Origin: an uncultured Clostridiaceae bacterium
GTDB lineage: Bacteria; Bacillota; Clostridia; Lachnospirales; Lachnospiraceae
Assembly: GCA_902477765.1 (NCBI GenBank)
Contig: CABSIM010000007.1
Span: 1 to 64,000, forward strand
Direction: 5' to 3'
DNA: 64,000 nt
Every line of letters starts with the position of its first letter. Within the stretch, counting starts at the first letter, position 1. Positions 8,641 to 17,005 of the stretch are shown piece after piece. Made by a program: the position numbers and the translations under genes. The notes under the pieces were generated by a model. It saw only the letters and a list, made by a program, of their open reading frames with translations. It had not been told where the DNA came from and searched no databases.

Positions 8641-8691
8641 AAAAACAGGCTGCGGGTCTTCCGTGGATCCCCACAGAAAACATGCAGCCTG
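8641..8691 (-). terminator. Riboswitch-linked intrinsic terminator
   Basis: On the minus strand CAGGCTGC (plus 8684-8691) pairs with GCAGCCTG (plus 8646-8653), with a smaller GTGG/CCAC hairpin inside, followed by TTTTTG. It sits between the TPP aptamer and thiC, the usual place for the off-state terminator. A second small hairpin GTCCGG/CCGGAC follows at 8622-8640. Confidence 0.8.
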
Positions 8692-8705
8692 AAAAATCTT
8701 TCTTC

Positions 8706-8800
8706 TTTATCTTCCTACGCCGGCATTATCCGTATCAGGTTCCACAGGTCGGAATCGTTCCTTCATTCCCTCTCAGCCTGCCGCGGCAAGCTCCCTCTTT
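8706..8800 (-). ncRNA. TPP riboswitch (THI element)
   Basis: Read on the minus strand the element shows the hallmark order: GGCTGAGAGGGAAT (plus about 8765-8778), then ACCTGATACGGATAATGCC and GCGTAGGAAG (plus 8711-8720). These are the CUGAGA pyrimidine-sensing loop and the diphosphate-sensing CCUGA...GAUAAUGCC...GCGUAGG core. It precedes a terminator and thiC by about 110 bases, so thiamine diphosphate should shut off thiC-thiW-thiE. The outer P1 boundary is not sharp. Confidence 0.95.
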
Positions 8801-8896
8801 TCTGTATCCGATTGTCATCGGGATCATATCCTTCTGTCCACTTCAGTATATCACAGGATCTTCAAAATGCAAGTCTTATCTGATCCGCCGGACATG

Positions 8897-9589
8897 TCAT
8901 GCCAGGTATCTCTGTGCAAACGGCTGCAGAATCTTTCCCGTTTTCTTTGCAGTCAGTCCCACAAAAACCGCCGCGGCCGCAGTTCCTTCCCGGACTCCTT
9001 CCACTTCTCCCGCTGCCAGAAGTGCCGTCAGAACCGAAAGACATACCAGCGTCACATCAAATGCGATCTTGGCATTTCCGAATTTCACAGGCAGAACCTG
9101 GCAGATAGCCAGAACCAGCCCCTCTCCGGCCGTGGTAACCACGCCTGCCATCACTTCGATGCCCACGCCGAATCCCACCAGCAGAATTCCCGCAATACAC
9201 AGAAGCCACTGTTCCGGATAGCTGCCGTATGTGACTCCCTTCAGCAGGCCTCCGCATATGTCAATCATCAGCCCGAAAAAGATCACCGCAGGAATCTGCA
9301 GCAGCTGAATCCACTGGTACCGTTTCCGGAGAAGCAGGATCTGAATCAGGACGAAAACGCAGTTCAGGATAATGGTGGTCGTCCCCACGGACATGCCCGA
9401 AAGGCAGCTGGTAACATACGGAAAACTGGAGATGGGAGAGGTTCCCAGATCAGCCTTGATGGAAAGCGCCACACCCATGGCCATGATACAGAGACTGATG
9501 CCGAAAAGAAGGTATCTAGCCGGCAGATGGGCGGCCGTCTGTCTGTCTGCGTCATTCTTTTTCACCGGATTACTTCTCTGTTCCTTCAT
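8897..9589 (-). CDS. YczE/YitT-type membrane protein
   Basis: A 230-residue protein with about five or six membrane helices. The opening helix (RYLLFGISLCIMAMGVALS) followed by IKADLGTSPISSFPYV is the signature of the YczE/YyaS family, and AGVVTTAGEGLVLAICQ recurs in the second half. Function is not established for the family; a transport role is assumed. I start at MKEQRSNP because GGAGG lies 11 bases ahead; the start falls inside the last codons of the MarR gene (20-base overlap), indicating a two-gene operon in which MarR probably controls this protein. Confidence 0.8.
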   Translation of the reverse strand: MKEQRSNPVKKNDADRQTAAHLPARYLLFGISLCIMAMGVALSIKADLGTSPISSFPYVTSCLSGMSVGTTTIILNCVFVLIQILLLRKRYQWIQLLQIPAVIFFGLMIDICGGLLKGVTYGSYPEQWLLCIAGILLVGFGVGIEVMAGVVTTAGEGLVLAICQVLPVKFGNAKIAFDVTLVCLSVLTALLAAGEVEGVREGTAAAAVFVGLTAKKTGKILQPFAQRYLA

Positions 9590-10019
9590 GGATATTCTTT
9601 TCCTCCTCTTTCCGTAAAACACCTGCAGTTTTTTTCAGAATTTCTTTCACCATATACCGCTCCTCTTCCGAAAGAACGGATTCCGCCAGTTCATCTGTTT
9701 CTTCAAAGACTTTCATGATCCTGTCCGCAGCCTCTTTTCCCCGGGCGGTCAGCGAAACAAAAAGAGACCTTCTGTTTCCCTCATGCTGCCGGCGGATCAC
9801 CAGCCCCGCCTGCTCCATGCGCAGCAGAATACTTCCCACGGTTGCCTGTTCAATCTCGCAGAAAGACGCTATGGTTTTCTGGTCAGATTCTCCGAAGTAA
9901 TACAGATATTCCAGAATTTTCGGCTGCCCCGGAGTCAGTCCCATACGCCCTGCCTCATACATGATTTTTCTTGTGACCGCTGCATTGGCTTTCATCAGAA
10001 GGTAATGAAAGCTGTCCAT
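9570..10019 (-). CDS. MarR-family transcriptional regulator
   Basis: A 149-residue winged-helix protein. The core is MGLTPGQPKILEYLYYFGE (about 27-45), the recognition helix region SFCEIEQATVGSILLRMEQAGL (about 54-75) and the wing RRQHEGNRRSLFVSLTARGK (about 78-97), all textbook MarR. The C-terminal helices (104-149) form the dimer interface. I start at MDSFHYLL, which follows GAGGAGG; the open frame runs 95 codons further up but without support. Overlapping palindromes sit on its own -10 box, so it probably represses itself and the YczE gene. Ligand unknown. Confidence 0.9.
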   Translation of the reverse strand: MDSFHYLLMKANAAVTRKIMYEAGRMGLTPGQPKILEYLYYFGESDQKTIASFCEIEQATVGSILLRMEQAGLVIRRQHEGNRRSLFVSLTARGKEAADRIMKVFEETDELAESVLSEEERYMVKEILKKTAGVLRKEEEKNIHEGTEK

Positions 10020-10157
10020 ATTCGGTTCCTCCTCTCTCCTGCTGCATTCCCGGCCGGAACGGTTGCTGCGCCGGACTGCTTTCTTCCTCTGTGTCCATCC
10101 GGTTTCCGCTGCCATAAACAGATTCCTGAAAAGCTCCGTTCCGGAAACCGCCATACG

Positions 10158-10198
10158 ATAAGCAGGCTTATTATAAGCTTTCTTATTTTCTATGTTAT
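10158..10198 (-). promoter_or_regulatory. marR promoter with overlapping palindromic operators
   Basis: Minus-strand TATAAT (plus 10170-10175) with ATAACA 17 bases upstream (plus 10193-10198). The -10 lies inside an exact 13-base palindrome GCTTATTATAAGC (10166-10178), and ATAAGC-AG-GCTTAT (10158-10171) overlaps it. This is a typical arrangement for MarR autorepression. The remaining bases from 10020 to 10305 hold nothing else I can support. Confidence 0.6.
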
Positions 10199-10305
10199 TA
10201 TATTTCCGGCAGAGCAGAAAGTCAAGTTCTTCTTCCGGAACCGCAAAAAAGGATCCCTCTGCAGGTCCGGTCCTGACCGGCCTGTTCCAGAGAGATCCTG
10301 TCATA

Positions 10306-11931
10306 TTAATTCAGCTGTCCGTTCAATGTGCGGAAATCGTCTGCCAGATCCAGAGGATTTCTGTCCCTGTCATAGATCCGTCCTTCCTGTTCGTAGGTAT
10401 AGATTCTGATATCATCCACCCATACCGTGCCCCTGCTGGCTTCGATCCGGACTTCACTGCTTTTTGTGGAAGGAATGGAGTACACCAGTTTCGTAGGACC
10501 TCCTACCCGGACCACCCGCTCATAATCTCCCACCTTGACTGTCATATCGGCTCCGCTTTCGCTGTCCGCATACAGTTCCACATAAACCGTGTCATCTCCG
10601 TCAAAGCTGCGCAGAAGTTTCTGTGAAACGGCATCTCCGGAAGAAAGCACCGCCATCTGGCTTCCTTCCCGCTCTTCTGTTCTGGCATCACCGGATACCG
10701 TCCAGCCCTGTGTTCCCAGGGCAAACTGGGAATTATATACACAGTTGTTCACATAATTTCTGTAGACCCAGAGCCCGTATCCGCTGGTATACTCCTTAAG
10801 AACAGGAGCCAGTCCGGTCACATAATCGTCCACCTGGTCTTCCACGATCTGGGCATTATAGGAAAACTCCTCTGTGGTATCCATGTAAAGCAGCTGTTCA
10901 ATATAAAGGGTCTTGCCGCCTGCAATATCCCGGATATTTCCAAGGTGAGTCTTCATGGCACTCAGCGCCGTTTCCGAGGAAATTTTCTCATAATTATTGG
11001 CCTGGCCCATGGAGACGCTGTACATCAGGGCTGTATAGGGTGCCCCGTTGCAGGCAAACGTACGTCCATGGGAATAGTACGTCTTATTGCCGTCACTGTC
11101 ATAAACCACGTCTCCGTCCACGCGCACTTCCATGGAAAGTTCCGGATAGACGGTCTGGCTCTGGCTCAGAAAATCCATCAGGAATGTATTATAAAAATCA
11201 TAAAAGAGGGTCGCGCTGGAATGTGTCTTGTACGGCAGATAAACCTGACTGAAATCAGAAAAAGAGGTTCCGTAAAGACTGCTCACCTGCTCGATGGTAT
11301 GCCTTTCTTTCAGATAATCCGTATATCCGGATTCCTCTGCCATGGTGATGCGGTCCTGAATGGAAATGTCCCGTTCCATCCGGTAGGTATAGTCCCAGAA
11401 ATCTTCCCAGGTAATAAAACCGCCATAGTAATTGTCATGGGCGGATGCCGCCGTATACAGAGTTTTGCAGTAATCCAGCCACGCGGCCCTGTCAGTACTG
11501 TCTTCCTGAAGAACACCTGCATATCTGGAGGGAACTCCTGCTTCTCCTGCATAGTCCCAGCAGTATCCCACACGCAGGACCACCCAGAGGCCATGAGCTT
11601 CCGCGCATTCCATGATACGGTCCAGTTTATCAAACGGATACTGATTGTAGGAAACAGGGTCCGTACCGGGCTGAAATTCTCTCCACGGCACCACCAGAAT
11701 GATGCTGTTGAATCCATCCGCGGCAATCTGCGCCATGTTTGCATCCATGTCATCATCTTCGCTGCTCCAGAAATTAATGGGCCACTGATCCCCGAAATAT
11801 GTAACGGACTTCAGATACGCCGGCTTTTCTGCCGCCTGGGAAACGATTCCGGCTGCTCCGGAAAATCCTGCCAGCATTATGAGACAGACTGCGGCGGTCA
11901 GAAACAGTTTCCAGTTTCTTTTTCTGTTCAT
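10306..11931 (-). CDS. Secreted glycoside hydrolase-like protein, clan A TIM barrel
   Basis: 541 residues. A signal peptide (residues 1-34, basic start, hydrophobic core, cut near SQAA) is followed by a TIM-barrel domain to about residue 400 with GYFG-like and VPWREFQPG segments of beta-galactosidase/GH5/GH42-type enzymes. Glu176 (GGFITWEDFWD) fits the acid/base at the end of strand 4 and Glu345 (LYIEQLLY) fits the nucleophile of strand 7. Residues 405-520 look like a beta-sandwich carbohydrate-binding domain. I cannot name the family or substrate. Its start overlaps the nitroreductase stop by four bases, an odd pairing. No sugar transporter lies next to it. Alternative: a catalytically altered glycan-binding protein. 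Confidence 0.75.
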   Translation of the reverse strand: MNRKRNWKLFLTAAVCLIMLAGFSGAAGIVSQAAEKPAYLKSVTYFGDQWPINFWSSEDDDMDANMAQIAADGFNSIILVVPWREFQPGTDPVSYNQYPFDKLDRIMECAEAHGLWVVLRVGYCWDYAGEAGVPSRYAGVLQEDSTDRAAWLDYCKTLYTAASAHDNYYGGFITWEDFWDYTYRMERDISIQDRITMAEESGYTDYLKERHTIEQVSSLYGTSFSDFSQVYLPYKTHSSATLFYDFYNTFLMDFLSQSQTVYPELSMEVRVDGDVVYDSDGNKTYYSHGRTFACNGAPYTALMYSVSMGQANNYEKISSETALSAMKTHLGNIRDIAGGKTLYIEQLLYMDTTEEFSYNAQIVEDQVDDYVTGLAPVLKEYTSGYGLWVYRNYVNNCVYNSQFALGTQGWTVSGDARTEEREGSQMAVLSSGDAVSQKLLRSFDGDDTVYVELYADSESGADMTVKVGDYERVVRVGGPTKLVYSIPSTKSSEVRIEASRGTVWVDDIRIYTYEQEGRIYDRDRNPLDLADDFRTLNGQLN

Positions 11932-12494
11932 GCCTCTCCCTCCTGACTTTCATCGCAGAAATGCAGAAGATCCTCCACCGGCATGCGCACAGGCGCCTTG
12001 GGATCTTCCTCCGGGTAACCCATGCAGATCAGGCAGATCACCTGCTCATCTTCGGGAATATGCAGAAGCTTCGCCACCATCTCCGCATCAAAAATCCCCA
12101 TGATGACAGTTCCCACACCGTATTCCCGGGCCGCCAGGCAGAAAGTCTGGCATGCGGCTCCCGCATCGAACAGCATCCAGTTTTCCTTCTGCGCGGTGGT
12201 AAAGGCCCCTTTCTGCACGGCTCCGCTTTTTCCTTTTACCGCCGTAACCGCCACCACCTGCGGCGCGTGTTCAATGGTCCCTGTATTATAGGTGAAACCA
12301 AGCGTATGCTTTCTGGCAATCTCTGTCTTCCGTTCCTGATCCTCAAACACATAATATCTGACTGTCTGCGTATTTTTCCATGACGGCGCATAAGATGCTG
12401 CCGCCACAATCTTTTTCACGGTTTCTCTCGAAACTTTTTCCGCCCTGAATCTGCGGATGCTGCGTCTGGAAAGAATTCCCTGTATCAGTTCCAT
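11928..12494 (-). CDS. Nitroreductase-family FMN flavoprotein
   Basis: A 188-residue protein with the family start LIQGILSRRSIRRFRAEKVS, where the SRRSIR run binds the FMN phosphate, and AASYAPSWKNTQ (about 33-44). The central EYGVGTVIMGIFDAE and C-terminal LICMGYPEEDPKAPVR are also typical. These enzymes reduce nitro groups, quinones or flavins with NAD(P)H; the true substrate is seldom known. CAGGAGGG precedes the ATG. It is the first gene of a two-gene unit with the secreted hydrolase. A promoter candidate TTGCCC-N17-TAAAAT lies at 12640-12668. Confidence 0.9.
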   Translation of the reverse strand: MELIQGILSRRSIRRFRAEKVSRETVKKIVAAASYAPSWKNTQTVRYYVFEDQERKTEIARKHTLGFTYNTGTIEHAPQVVAVTAVKGKSGAVQKGAFTTAQKENWMLFDAGAACQTFCLAAREYGVGTVIMGIFDAEMVAKLLHIPEDEQVICLICMGYPEEDPKAPVRMPVEDLLHFCDESQEGEA

Positions 12495-12887
12495 TTCCGT
12501 TCCCTCCTGTTGTTTTCCGGCTGCTGTTTTCTGACTTCTGTATTCCGGATTCCGTCCTCCTGCCGGTGTCTGGCTGACCTGTCATACAGAGCCTGCCAGC
12601 CGCCGTCATGCGGCATTCCGGGTTTGACTGACGGTAGATATTTTACCATGTTCCCTTTCCCAGGGCAACCCTGAAACTGTGTCATTCTTGCCGCAGCCCC
12701 TGTTTCCTCCGGCATTTCTCCTGTCCCGGAACTCCTCCGGCTGCAGAATTTTCCGCACTGCATCCGCACCGCAGAAATCCCCGGAAATGGTTTCAGACAG
12801 AAAAAGCAGGCATACGGTTCCTGACAGAAACCATATGCCTGCTGTATGTTTTATAACCGGAACCGTACCCGGTTCCCGGAACTCTGC
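12495..12887. other. Non-coding gap between amidohydrolase and nitroreductase
   Basis: 393 bases. The right end holds the terminator of the amidohydrolase gene; a minus-strand promoter candidate (TTGCCC, plus 12663-12668, and TAAAAT, plus 12640-12645, 17 bases apart) would give the nitroreductase a leader of about 140 bases. Short open frames here have no ribosome site and look spurious. Confidence 0.5.
12801..12842 (-). terminator. Terminator of the M20 amidohydrolase gene
   Basis: Minus-strand hairpin with arms GCAGGCATA and TATGCCTGC extended by GGTT/AACC around a small loop, followed by TTTTT. It begins about 45 bases after the stop codon. Confidence 0.85.
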
Positions 12888-14333
12888 TTATTTACCGGCA
12901 GAAAGAGCTCTCGGTCTGCATCCGTCCGGAATCGGGCAGTAGTGACATCCAAATTTGAGGGTTTCTTCCATCTCTGCCTTTGCTTCCTCCAGATATCTGG
13001 GCTCTTCATAAAGATCCACGGCTGCTCCGGCCATAGCCTTGGCGGCATAGAGCAGGCCCTTGTGAGCCAGTCCGCTCTTGCCCTGGGTAACCACCTGCCA
13101 GGAATGTCCAGGAGTTCCTGCAGCCCATGTGGCCACATAAGCCTGTGCCGTCGGGCAGTTCCAGCTTACATCACCCACGTCTGTGGAGCCGAAGGACATG
13201 ATGCCCACCGGGTCGAACGGTGCCACAAACCGGTACATGGCTTCACCCTTATGGGAAAGAACCTCCTGTCTTTCTGCCTTGGGAAGACCCTTTGCCACCT
13301 TCTCCAGAGACTCGAAGCGTCCTTCATCCACGCTCTCATGGAGAGCTTTGGCCATGGCCATTTCTTCTTCCGTATACTCCGGAGCTCCAAGTTCGGTCAG
13401 ATTGTCCCAGAGTCTCTTGGCGATTACCTTGTTGCTGACCAAGTTGGAGCAGCCTTTGACAAAGTCGATCTCCACTCTCGTTTCCGTCATATGAGCTGCA
13501 CCCTCCGCAATGCGGTTGACACGCTGATAGATCTCCTCCACCTGTTTGTTCTTGGGCGCACGGATCAGATACAGAACTTCTGCATAGGGCTGAACCACGT
13601 TGGGGGAATATCCGCCGGTATTGGTGATTGCATAGTGAATTCTTGCCTCGGAAACCACATGTTCACGCAGGAACTGTACGCCTACGTTCATGATCTCGCA
13701 GGCATCCAGGGCACTTCTTCCCAGATGGGGCGCACCGCCTGCATGGGCACTTGTTCCGTAGAACTTATATGCCACCTGATAGTTGGCAAGGGAGCTTCCT
13801 GTATCTGCCCTTGTCACATCGCCGGGATGCCATGTAATGGCAGCATCCAGTCCTTCGAAGGCTCCGCCTTTTGCCATGAATGCCTTTCCGGATCCGCCCT
13901 CTTCACCCGGGCATCCAAAATAAACTACCGTGCCGGGTTTTCCGCTTTCTTCCAGATATCTCTTGATGCCGATGGCGGCAGCCAGAGAGGCGGCTCCCAG
14001 CATATTATGTCCGCATCCGTGTCCGGAGCATCCGGGATGCACGGGTTTCTTTTCCAGTGCTCCTGCTTCCTGATCCAGACCGGACAGCGCGTCAAATTCT
14101 CCCAGGAATCCGATTACCGGTTTTCCGGAACCAAATGTACCCTTAAAAGCGGTTTTTACACCCGCCAGATTTTCTTCAACCTCAAACCCCTCTTTTTTCA
14201 GAATATCGCAGAGCACTTTCACAGACTTGTCTTCCGTGAATGCGGTTTCCGCATATCCCCAGATCTCATCGCTGGCTTCCAGAATTTCCGGTGTCTTCCG
14301 GTCAATTTCCTCCCAGGCTGTTTTCTTTCCCAT
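12888..14333 (-). CDS. M20-family amidohydrolase, AbgB/p-aminobenzoyl-glutamate hydrolase-like
   Basis: A 481-residue metallopeptidase-fold enzyme. The metal sites are visible: GEFDAL (about residue 77), SGHGCGHNMLGAAS (about 102-115) and CPGEEGGSGK (about 140), followed by the lid domain (HAGGAPHLGRSALDA) and GSTDVGDVSW late in the sequence, where the last metal-binding His is expected. This arrangement and length fit the AbgB branch, which cleaves amide bonds of aminoacyl conjugates such as p-aminobenzoyl-glutamate. The C-terminus carries three cysteines (FGCHYCPIPDGC). Start at MGKKTAWEE with AAGGAG ahead. Monocistronic by its own promoter and terminator. Confidence 0.85.
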   Translation of the reverse strand: MGKKTAWEEIDRKTPEILEASDEIWGYAETAFTEDKSVKVLCDILKKEGFEVEENLAGVKTAFKGTFGSGKPVIGFLGEFDALSGLDQEAGALEKKPVHPGCSGHGCGHNMLGAASLAAAIGIKRYLEESGKPGTVVYFGCPGEEGGSGKAFMAKGGAFEGLDAAITWHPGDVTRADTGSSLANYQVAYKFYGTSAHAGGAPHLGRSALDACEIMNVGVQFLREHVVSEARIHYAITNTGGYSPNVVQPYAEVLYLIRAPKNKQVEEIYQRVNRIAEGAAHMTETRVEIDFVKGCSNLVSNKVIAKRLWDNLTELGAPEYTEEEMAMAKALHESVDEGRFESLEKVAKGLPKAERQEVLSHKGEAMYRFVAPFDPVGIMSFGSTDVGDVSWNCPTAQAYVATWAAGTPGHSWQVVTQGKSGLAHKGLLYAAKAMAGAAVDLYEEPRYLEEAKAEMEETLKFGCHYCPIPDGCRPRALSAGK

Positions 14334-14410
14334 AATTGAGTCTCCTTTCCTAATGAAGCAGTCAAAACACATGGCATTTTCACCAATGTTTTCAGACTTG
14401 TCACAGGAAG

Positions 14411-14439
14411 ATTATACTATATTATCCAAAAAGAAGCAA
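14411..14439 (-). promoter_or_regulatory. Promoter of the M20 amidohydrolase gene
   Basis: Minus-strand TATAAT (plus 14411-14416) with TTGCTT 17 bases upstream (plus 14434-14439); the leader would be about 70 bases. Confidence 0.6.
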
Positions 14440-14471
14440 CCTGTTCCATAATTTCTTATCATTTTCCAAAC

Positions 14472-15668
14472 TTATTTTTCCCGTTCCGCGCAGCGCTCCT
14501 GTTTCTCCTGACCGGATGCCGCCATCTGCCAGCCGGCCCGTACCATGCGGAACATGCGCAGCGCCGCCCCGTAATACAGTTCTCCGGCCCGTTCCAGGGC
14601 CTCTTTCAGCTCCATGGGGCCGTCCGGGGTCACCATGATGCTTTGAATGCCCATGGAATACAGTTTTTCGCATCCCGGTCCCATGCCGCCCACCAGCGCA
14701 ATGACGGGGATTCCCTTTCTCTCCGCCCGGGCAGCCACTCCCCCGGGTACCTTTCCGAATGCAGACTGCCAGTCCATTCTTCCTTCTCCGGTGACCACCA
14801 GATCTGCTCCGGAAATCAGACGGTCGAAGTCAATGAGATCCAGAACCGTTTCAATTCCCGGCTGAAGCACTCCATGAAGAACCGCCATAAGCGCAGCCCC
14901 CAGGCCTCCGGCAGCCCCGGCTCCCGGAATCTCCCGGACTTTTTTTCCGGAGGCTGCCTCCAGACAGCCGGCATAATGTATCATCCCGGCTTCCAGCCGG
15001 TCCAGAATCTCCGGGGTACCTCCTTTCTGCTTTCCAAAGGTATAGGTGGCCCCGTCCGGTCCTGTCAGCGGGTTGGTGACATCACACATGACCGTAAACC
15101 GTGTGTCCTGTACCAGAGGGTTCAGCCGGTCCAGACAGATGGTCTCCACTTGTTCCAGCTCCCTGCCGCAGCCGGTGAGTTTTTTTCCGTTTCTGTCCAG
15201 AAATACGGCACCCAGAGCCCTCAGCGCGCCCATTCCTCCGTCATTGGTGGCACTGCCGCCGATGGCCACGGTAATGTCCCGGTACCCCCGTTCCATGGCA
15301 TCTGCAATCAGCTCCCCTGTCCCGTAGGTGGTGGTATTCAGGGGATTTCTTTTTTCTTCCGGTACCATGGGAAGTCCGGATGCCGCCGCCATTTCAATGA
15401 TGGCCCGGCCTCCGGGCAGTTCCCCGTAAAAACTTTCCGTCTTTTCCATCAGAGGCCCGCAGACCGTCAGACGGCGGATGGGTCCTCCCGCCGCAGCCGT
15501 CACCGCTTCCACGGTTCCCTCTCCTCCGTCTGCCACCGGCACCCCGCAAAAACAGCAGCCCGGGAAAATCTCTTCAGCTGCTTTTCCCAGAAGTTCTGCC
15601 GTCTCCGCCGATGAAAGTGTGCCTTTAAATGAATCGGATGCAAATACAAATTTCAGTTTTCTTTCCAA
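14472..15668 (-). CDS. Glycerate 2-kinase, GlxK/GarK type
   Basis: A 398-residue type-1 glycerate kinase that phosphorylates D-glycerate with ATP. Family blocks: FASDSFKGTLSS at the N-terminus, VADGGEGTVEA near 45, NPLNTTTYGTGELI near 107, IGGSATNDGGMGAL near 135, TNPLTGPDGAT near 199 and VTGEGRMDWQSAFGK near 291. Length is normal plus a short charged tail. A TATAAT -10 box lies 41-46 bases upstream (15709-15714) with no good -35 partner, and a hairpin separates it from the transporter gene before it, so it is probably its own unit, though read-through from the importer operon is possible. Confidence 0.93.
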   Translation of the reverse strand: MERKLKFVFASDSFKGTLSSAETAELLGKAAEEIFPGCCFCGVPVADGGEGTVEAVTAAAGGPIRRLTVCGPLMEKTESFYGELPGGRAIIEMAAASGLPMVPEEKRNPLNTTTYGTGELIADAMERGYRDITVAIGGSATNDGGMGALRALGAVFLDRNGKKLTGCGRELEQVETICLDRLNPLVQDTRFTVMCDVTNPLTGPDGATYTFGKQKGGTPEILDRLEAGMIHYAGCLEAASGKKVREIPGAGAAGGLGAALMAVLHGVLQPGIETVLDLIDFDRLISGADLVVTGEGRMDWQSAFGKVPGGVAARAERKGIPVIALVGGMGPGCEKLYSMGIQSIMVTPDGPMELKEALERAGELYYGAALRMFRMVRAGWQMAASGQEKQERCAEREK

Positions 15669-15748
15669 ATTAACCCCTCCGTCCGCAAGCGCTGTTTTTC
15701 ATGACTCCATTATACACAAAACTGCCTGTCACCGGAAGAACAATCAGA

Positions 15749-15774
15749 CAGCCGCAGGAAAATTCCTGCGGCTG
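15749..15774 (-). terminator. Hairpin after the binding-protein gene
   Basis: Perfect 12-base arms CAGCCGCAGGAA and TTCCTGCGGCTG with a tiny A-rich loop, 38 bases after the stop of the substrate-binding gene. The T-run after it on the minus strand is poor (TCTGATTGTT), so termination may be partial. Confidence 0.6.
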
Positions 15775-15811
15775 CCATAAAACCACCTTCAGATGCCGTT
15801 GGCGGATCTGC

Positions 15812-16942
15812 TTATTTGTTTACTTCTGCATAGATCTGATTCCAGTGTTCCAGAACCTGCTCTTTGTTTTCAATGAGCCAGTCCACATCACGCGTTACCC
15901 ATTTGACATCCTCTGTCTTGGGCAGATAGGGGCTTTCAAAGTTTGCCTTGGAGTTGGTCATACGAAGTGTTCCCAGAGCGGAACCAAGGGCGTTCTGTCC
16001 TTCTTCGCTCATCAGGAAGTTGACCATGGCCTTTGCAGCTGCCTCGTGAGGAGCACCCTTGATTACAGCACATCCGAATGCGGATGCGGATGTTCCTTCT
16101 TCCGGATATACCATACGGATATTGTCGGCGCCGGACTTCAGAAGAGTGGAGGCACCGTCTTCATATGTAATACCCACCACATACTCGCCTGTTTCCACAC
16201 TCTTGAAGCATACGGAAGAAGATGTGGAAATCACAAGACCGTTGTTCATCAGGTTTGTCATGTATTCCCATGCCTCATCGCTGTCATTTCCGTATACGGA
16301 CATGATGTTGCAGACATTGTTCCATGCTGCGGAAGAGGAGTTGGGGTCAGAGAAAACGATCTTTCCGTTAAGCTTCGGATCCAGAAGGTCTTCATAGCTG
16401 TTGATCTCAAGTCCCAGCTCGGCTTCCAGTTCGGTGTTGACGCAGAATACGCAGGTGGAAAGATGATCCAGGCTGTAGAAGCCGTTGTTGGACTTGTAAT
16501 CCTCGATTACTTCATCTTCGTAGTCAGACAGCCAGTGTTCAAAAATATCACTGTACATGTCACCGTCGCTGTTGCTCAGGCCGCCCCACATCAGGTCGCC
16601 CTGGGGATTTTCCTTCTCTGCGGCGATTCTTGCGGTCAGCTCACCTGCAGATCCGTTTACAACCTCCACATAGCAGTCCGGATATTTTTCATTGAACAGC
16701 TCAATCAGATTGTTCAGGTCGTTCTCCGTCATACTGGAATACAGGACCAGAGTATCTCCGATATCTTCCGGCTCTGCCTCTGCTTCCGCCGCTGTGGTCT
16801 CCGCAGCTGCCTCCCCTGCTGCCGCGGTTGTCTCCTCTGCCTTTTCCGCAGATGCCGCCGTTGTCTCGGTCTCGCCGCTGCTGCACGCTGTCAGGGACAG
16901 CGCCATGGCTGCTGCCAGTAAAACTGCCAGACTCTTTCTCAT
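15812..16942 (-). CDS. Lipoprotein substrate-binding protein of an AfuA/FbpA-type ABC importer
   Basis: 376 residues. Lipoprotein signal with LTAC cut before Cys20, then an Ala/Glu/Thr-rich spacer to about residue 58 and a periplasmic-binding fold starting LVLYSSMTENDLNNLIELFN. The NGSAGELTARIAAEKENPQGDLMWGG stretch is typical of the ferric-ion/AfuA/PhnS cluster. Members bind Fe(III), 2-aminoethylphosphonate, or, for AfuA, hexose phosphates, so iron should not be assumed. The adjacent regulator and glycerol-1-phosphate dehydrogenase point to a phosphorylated three-carbon compound; this is inference. Last gene of the importer unit, 63 bases after the permease. Confidence 0.85.
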   Translation of the reverse strand: MRKSLAVLLAAAMALSLTACSSGETETTAASAEKAEETTAAAGEAAAETTAAEAEAEPEDIGDTLVLYSSMTENDLNNLIELFNEKYPDCYVEVVNGSAGELTARIAAEKENPQGDLMWGGLSNSDGDMYSDIFEHWLSDYEDEVIEDYKSNNGFYSLDHLSTCVFCVNTELEAELGLEINSYEDLLDPKLNGKIVFSDPNSSSAAWNNVCNIMSVYGNDSDEAWEYMTNLMNNGLVISTSSSVCFKSVETGEYVVGITYEDGASTLLKSGADNIRMVYPEEGTSASAFGCAVIKGAPHEAAAKAMVNFLMSEEGQNALGSALGTLRMTNSKANFESPYLPKTEDVKWVTRDVDWLIENKEQVLEHWNQIYAEVNK

Positions 16943-17005
16943 AATGATCTCTCCTTTTCTCTTTCTTTTTATTGATAACCGGCTCTGCCGGCTGTCATAT
17001 ACCCA

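Noticed and set aside
7157..8692. A 511-codon plus-strand open frame
   Set aside because: Exact shadow of thiC and thiW; those carry unmistakable family motifs.
12485..12769. A 94-codon minus-strand frame upstream of the nitroreductase
   Set aside because: No ribosome site, no family, and it runs through the nitroreductase leader and promoter region.
12846..14339. A 497-codon plus-strand open frame
   Set aside because: Mirror of the M20 amidohydrolase; no start signal.
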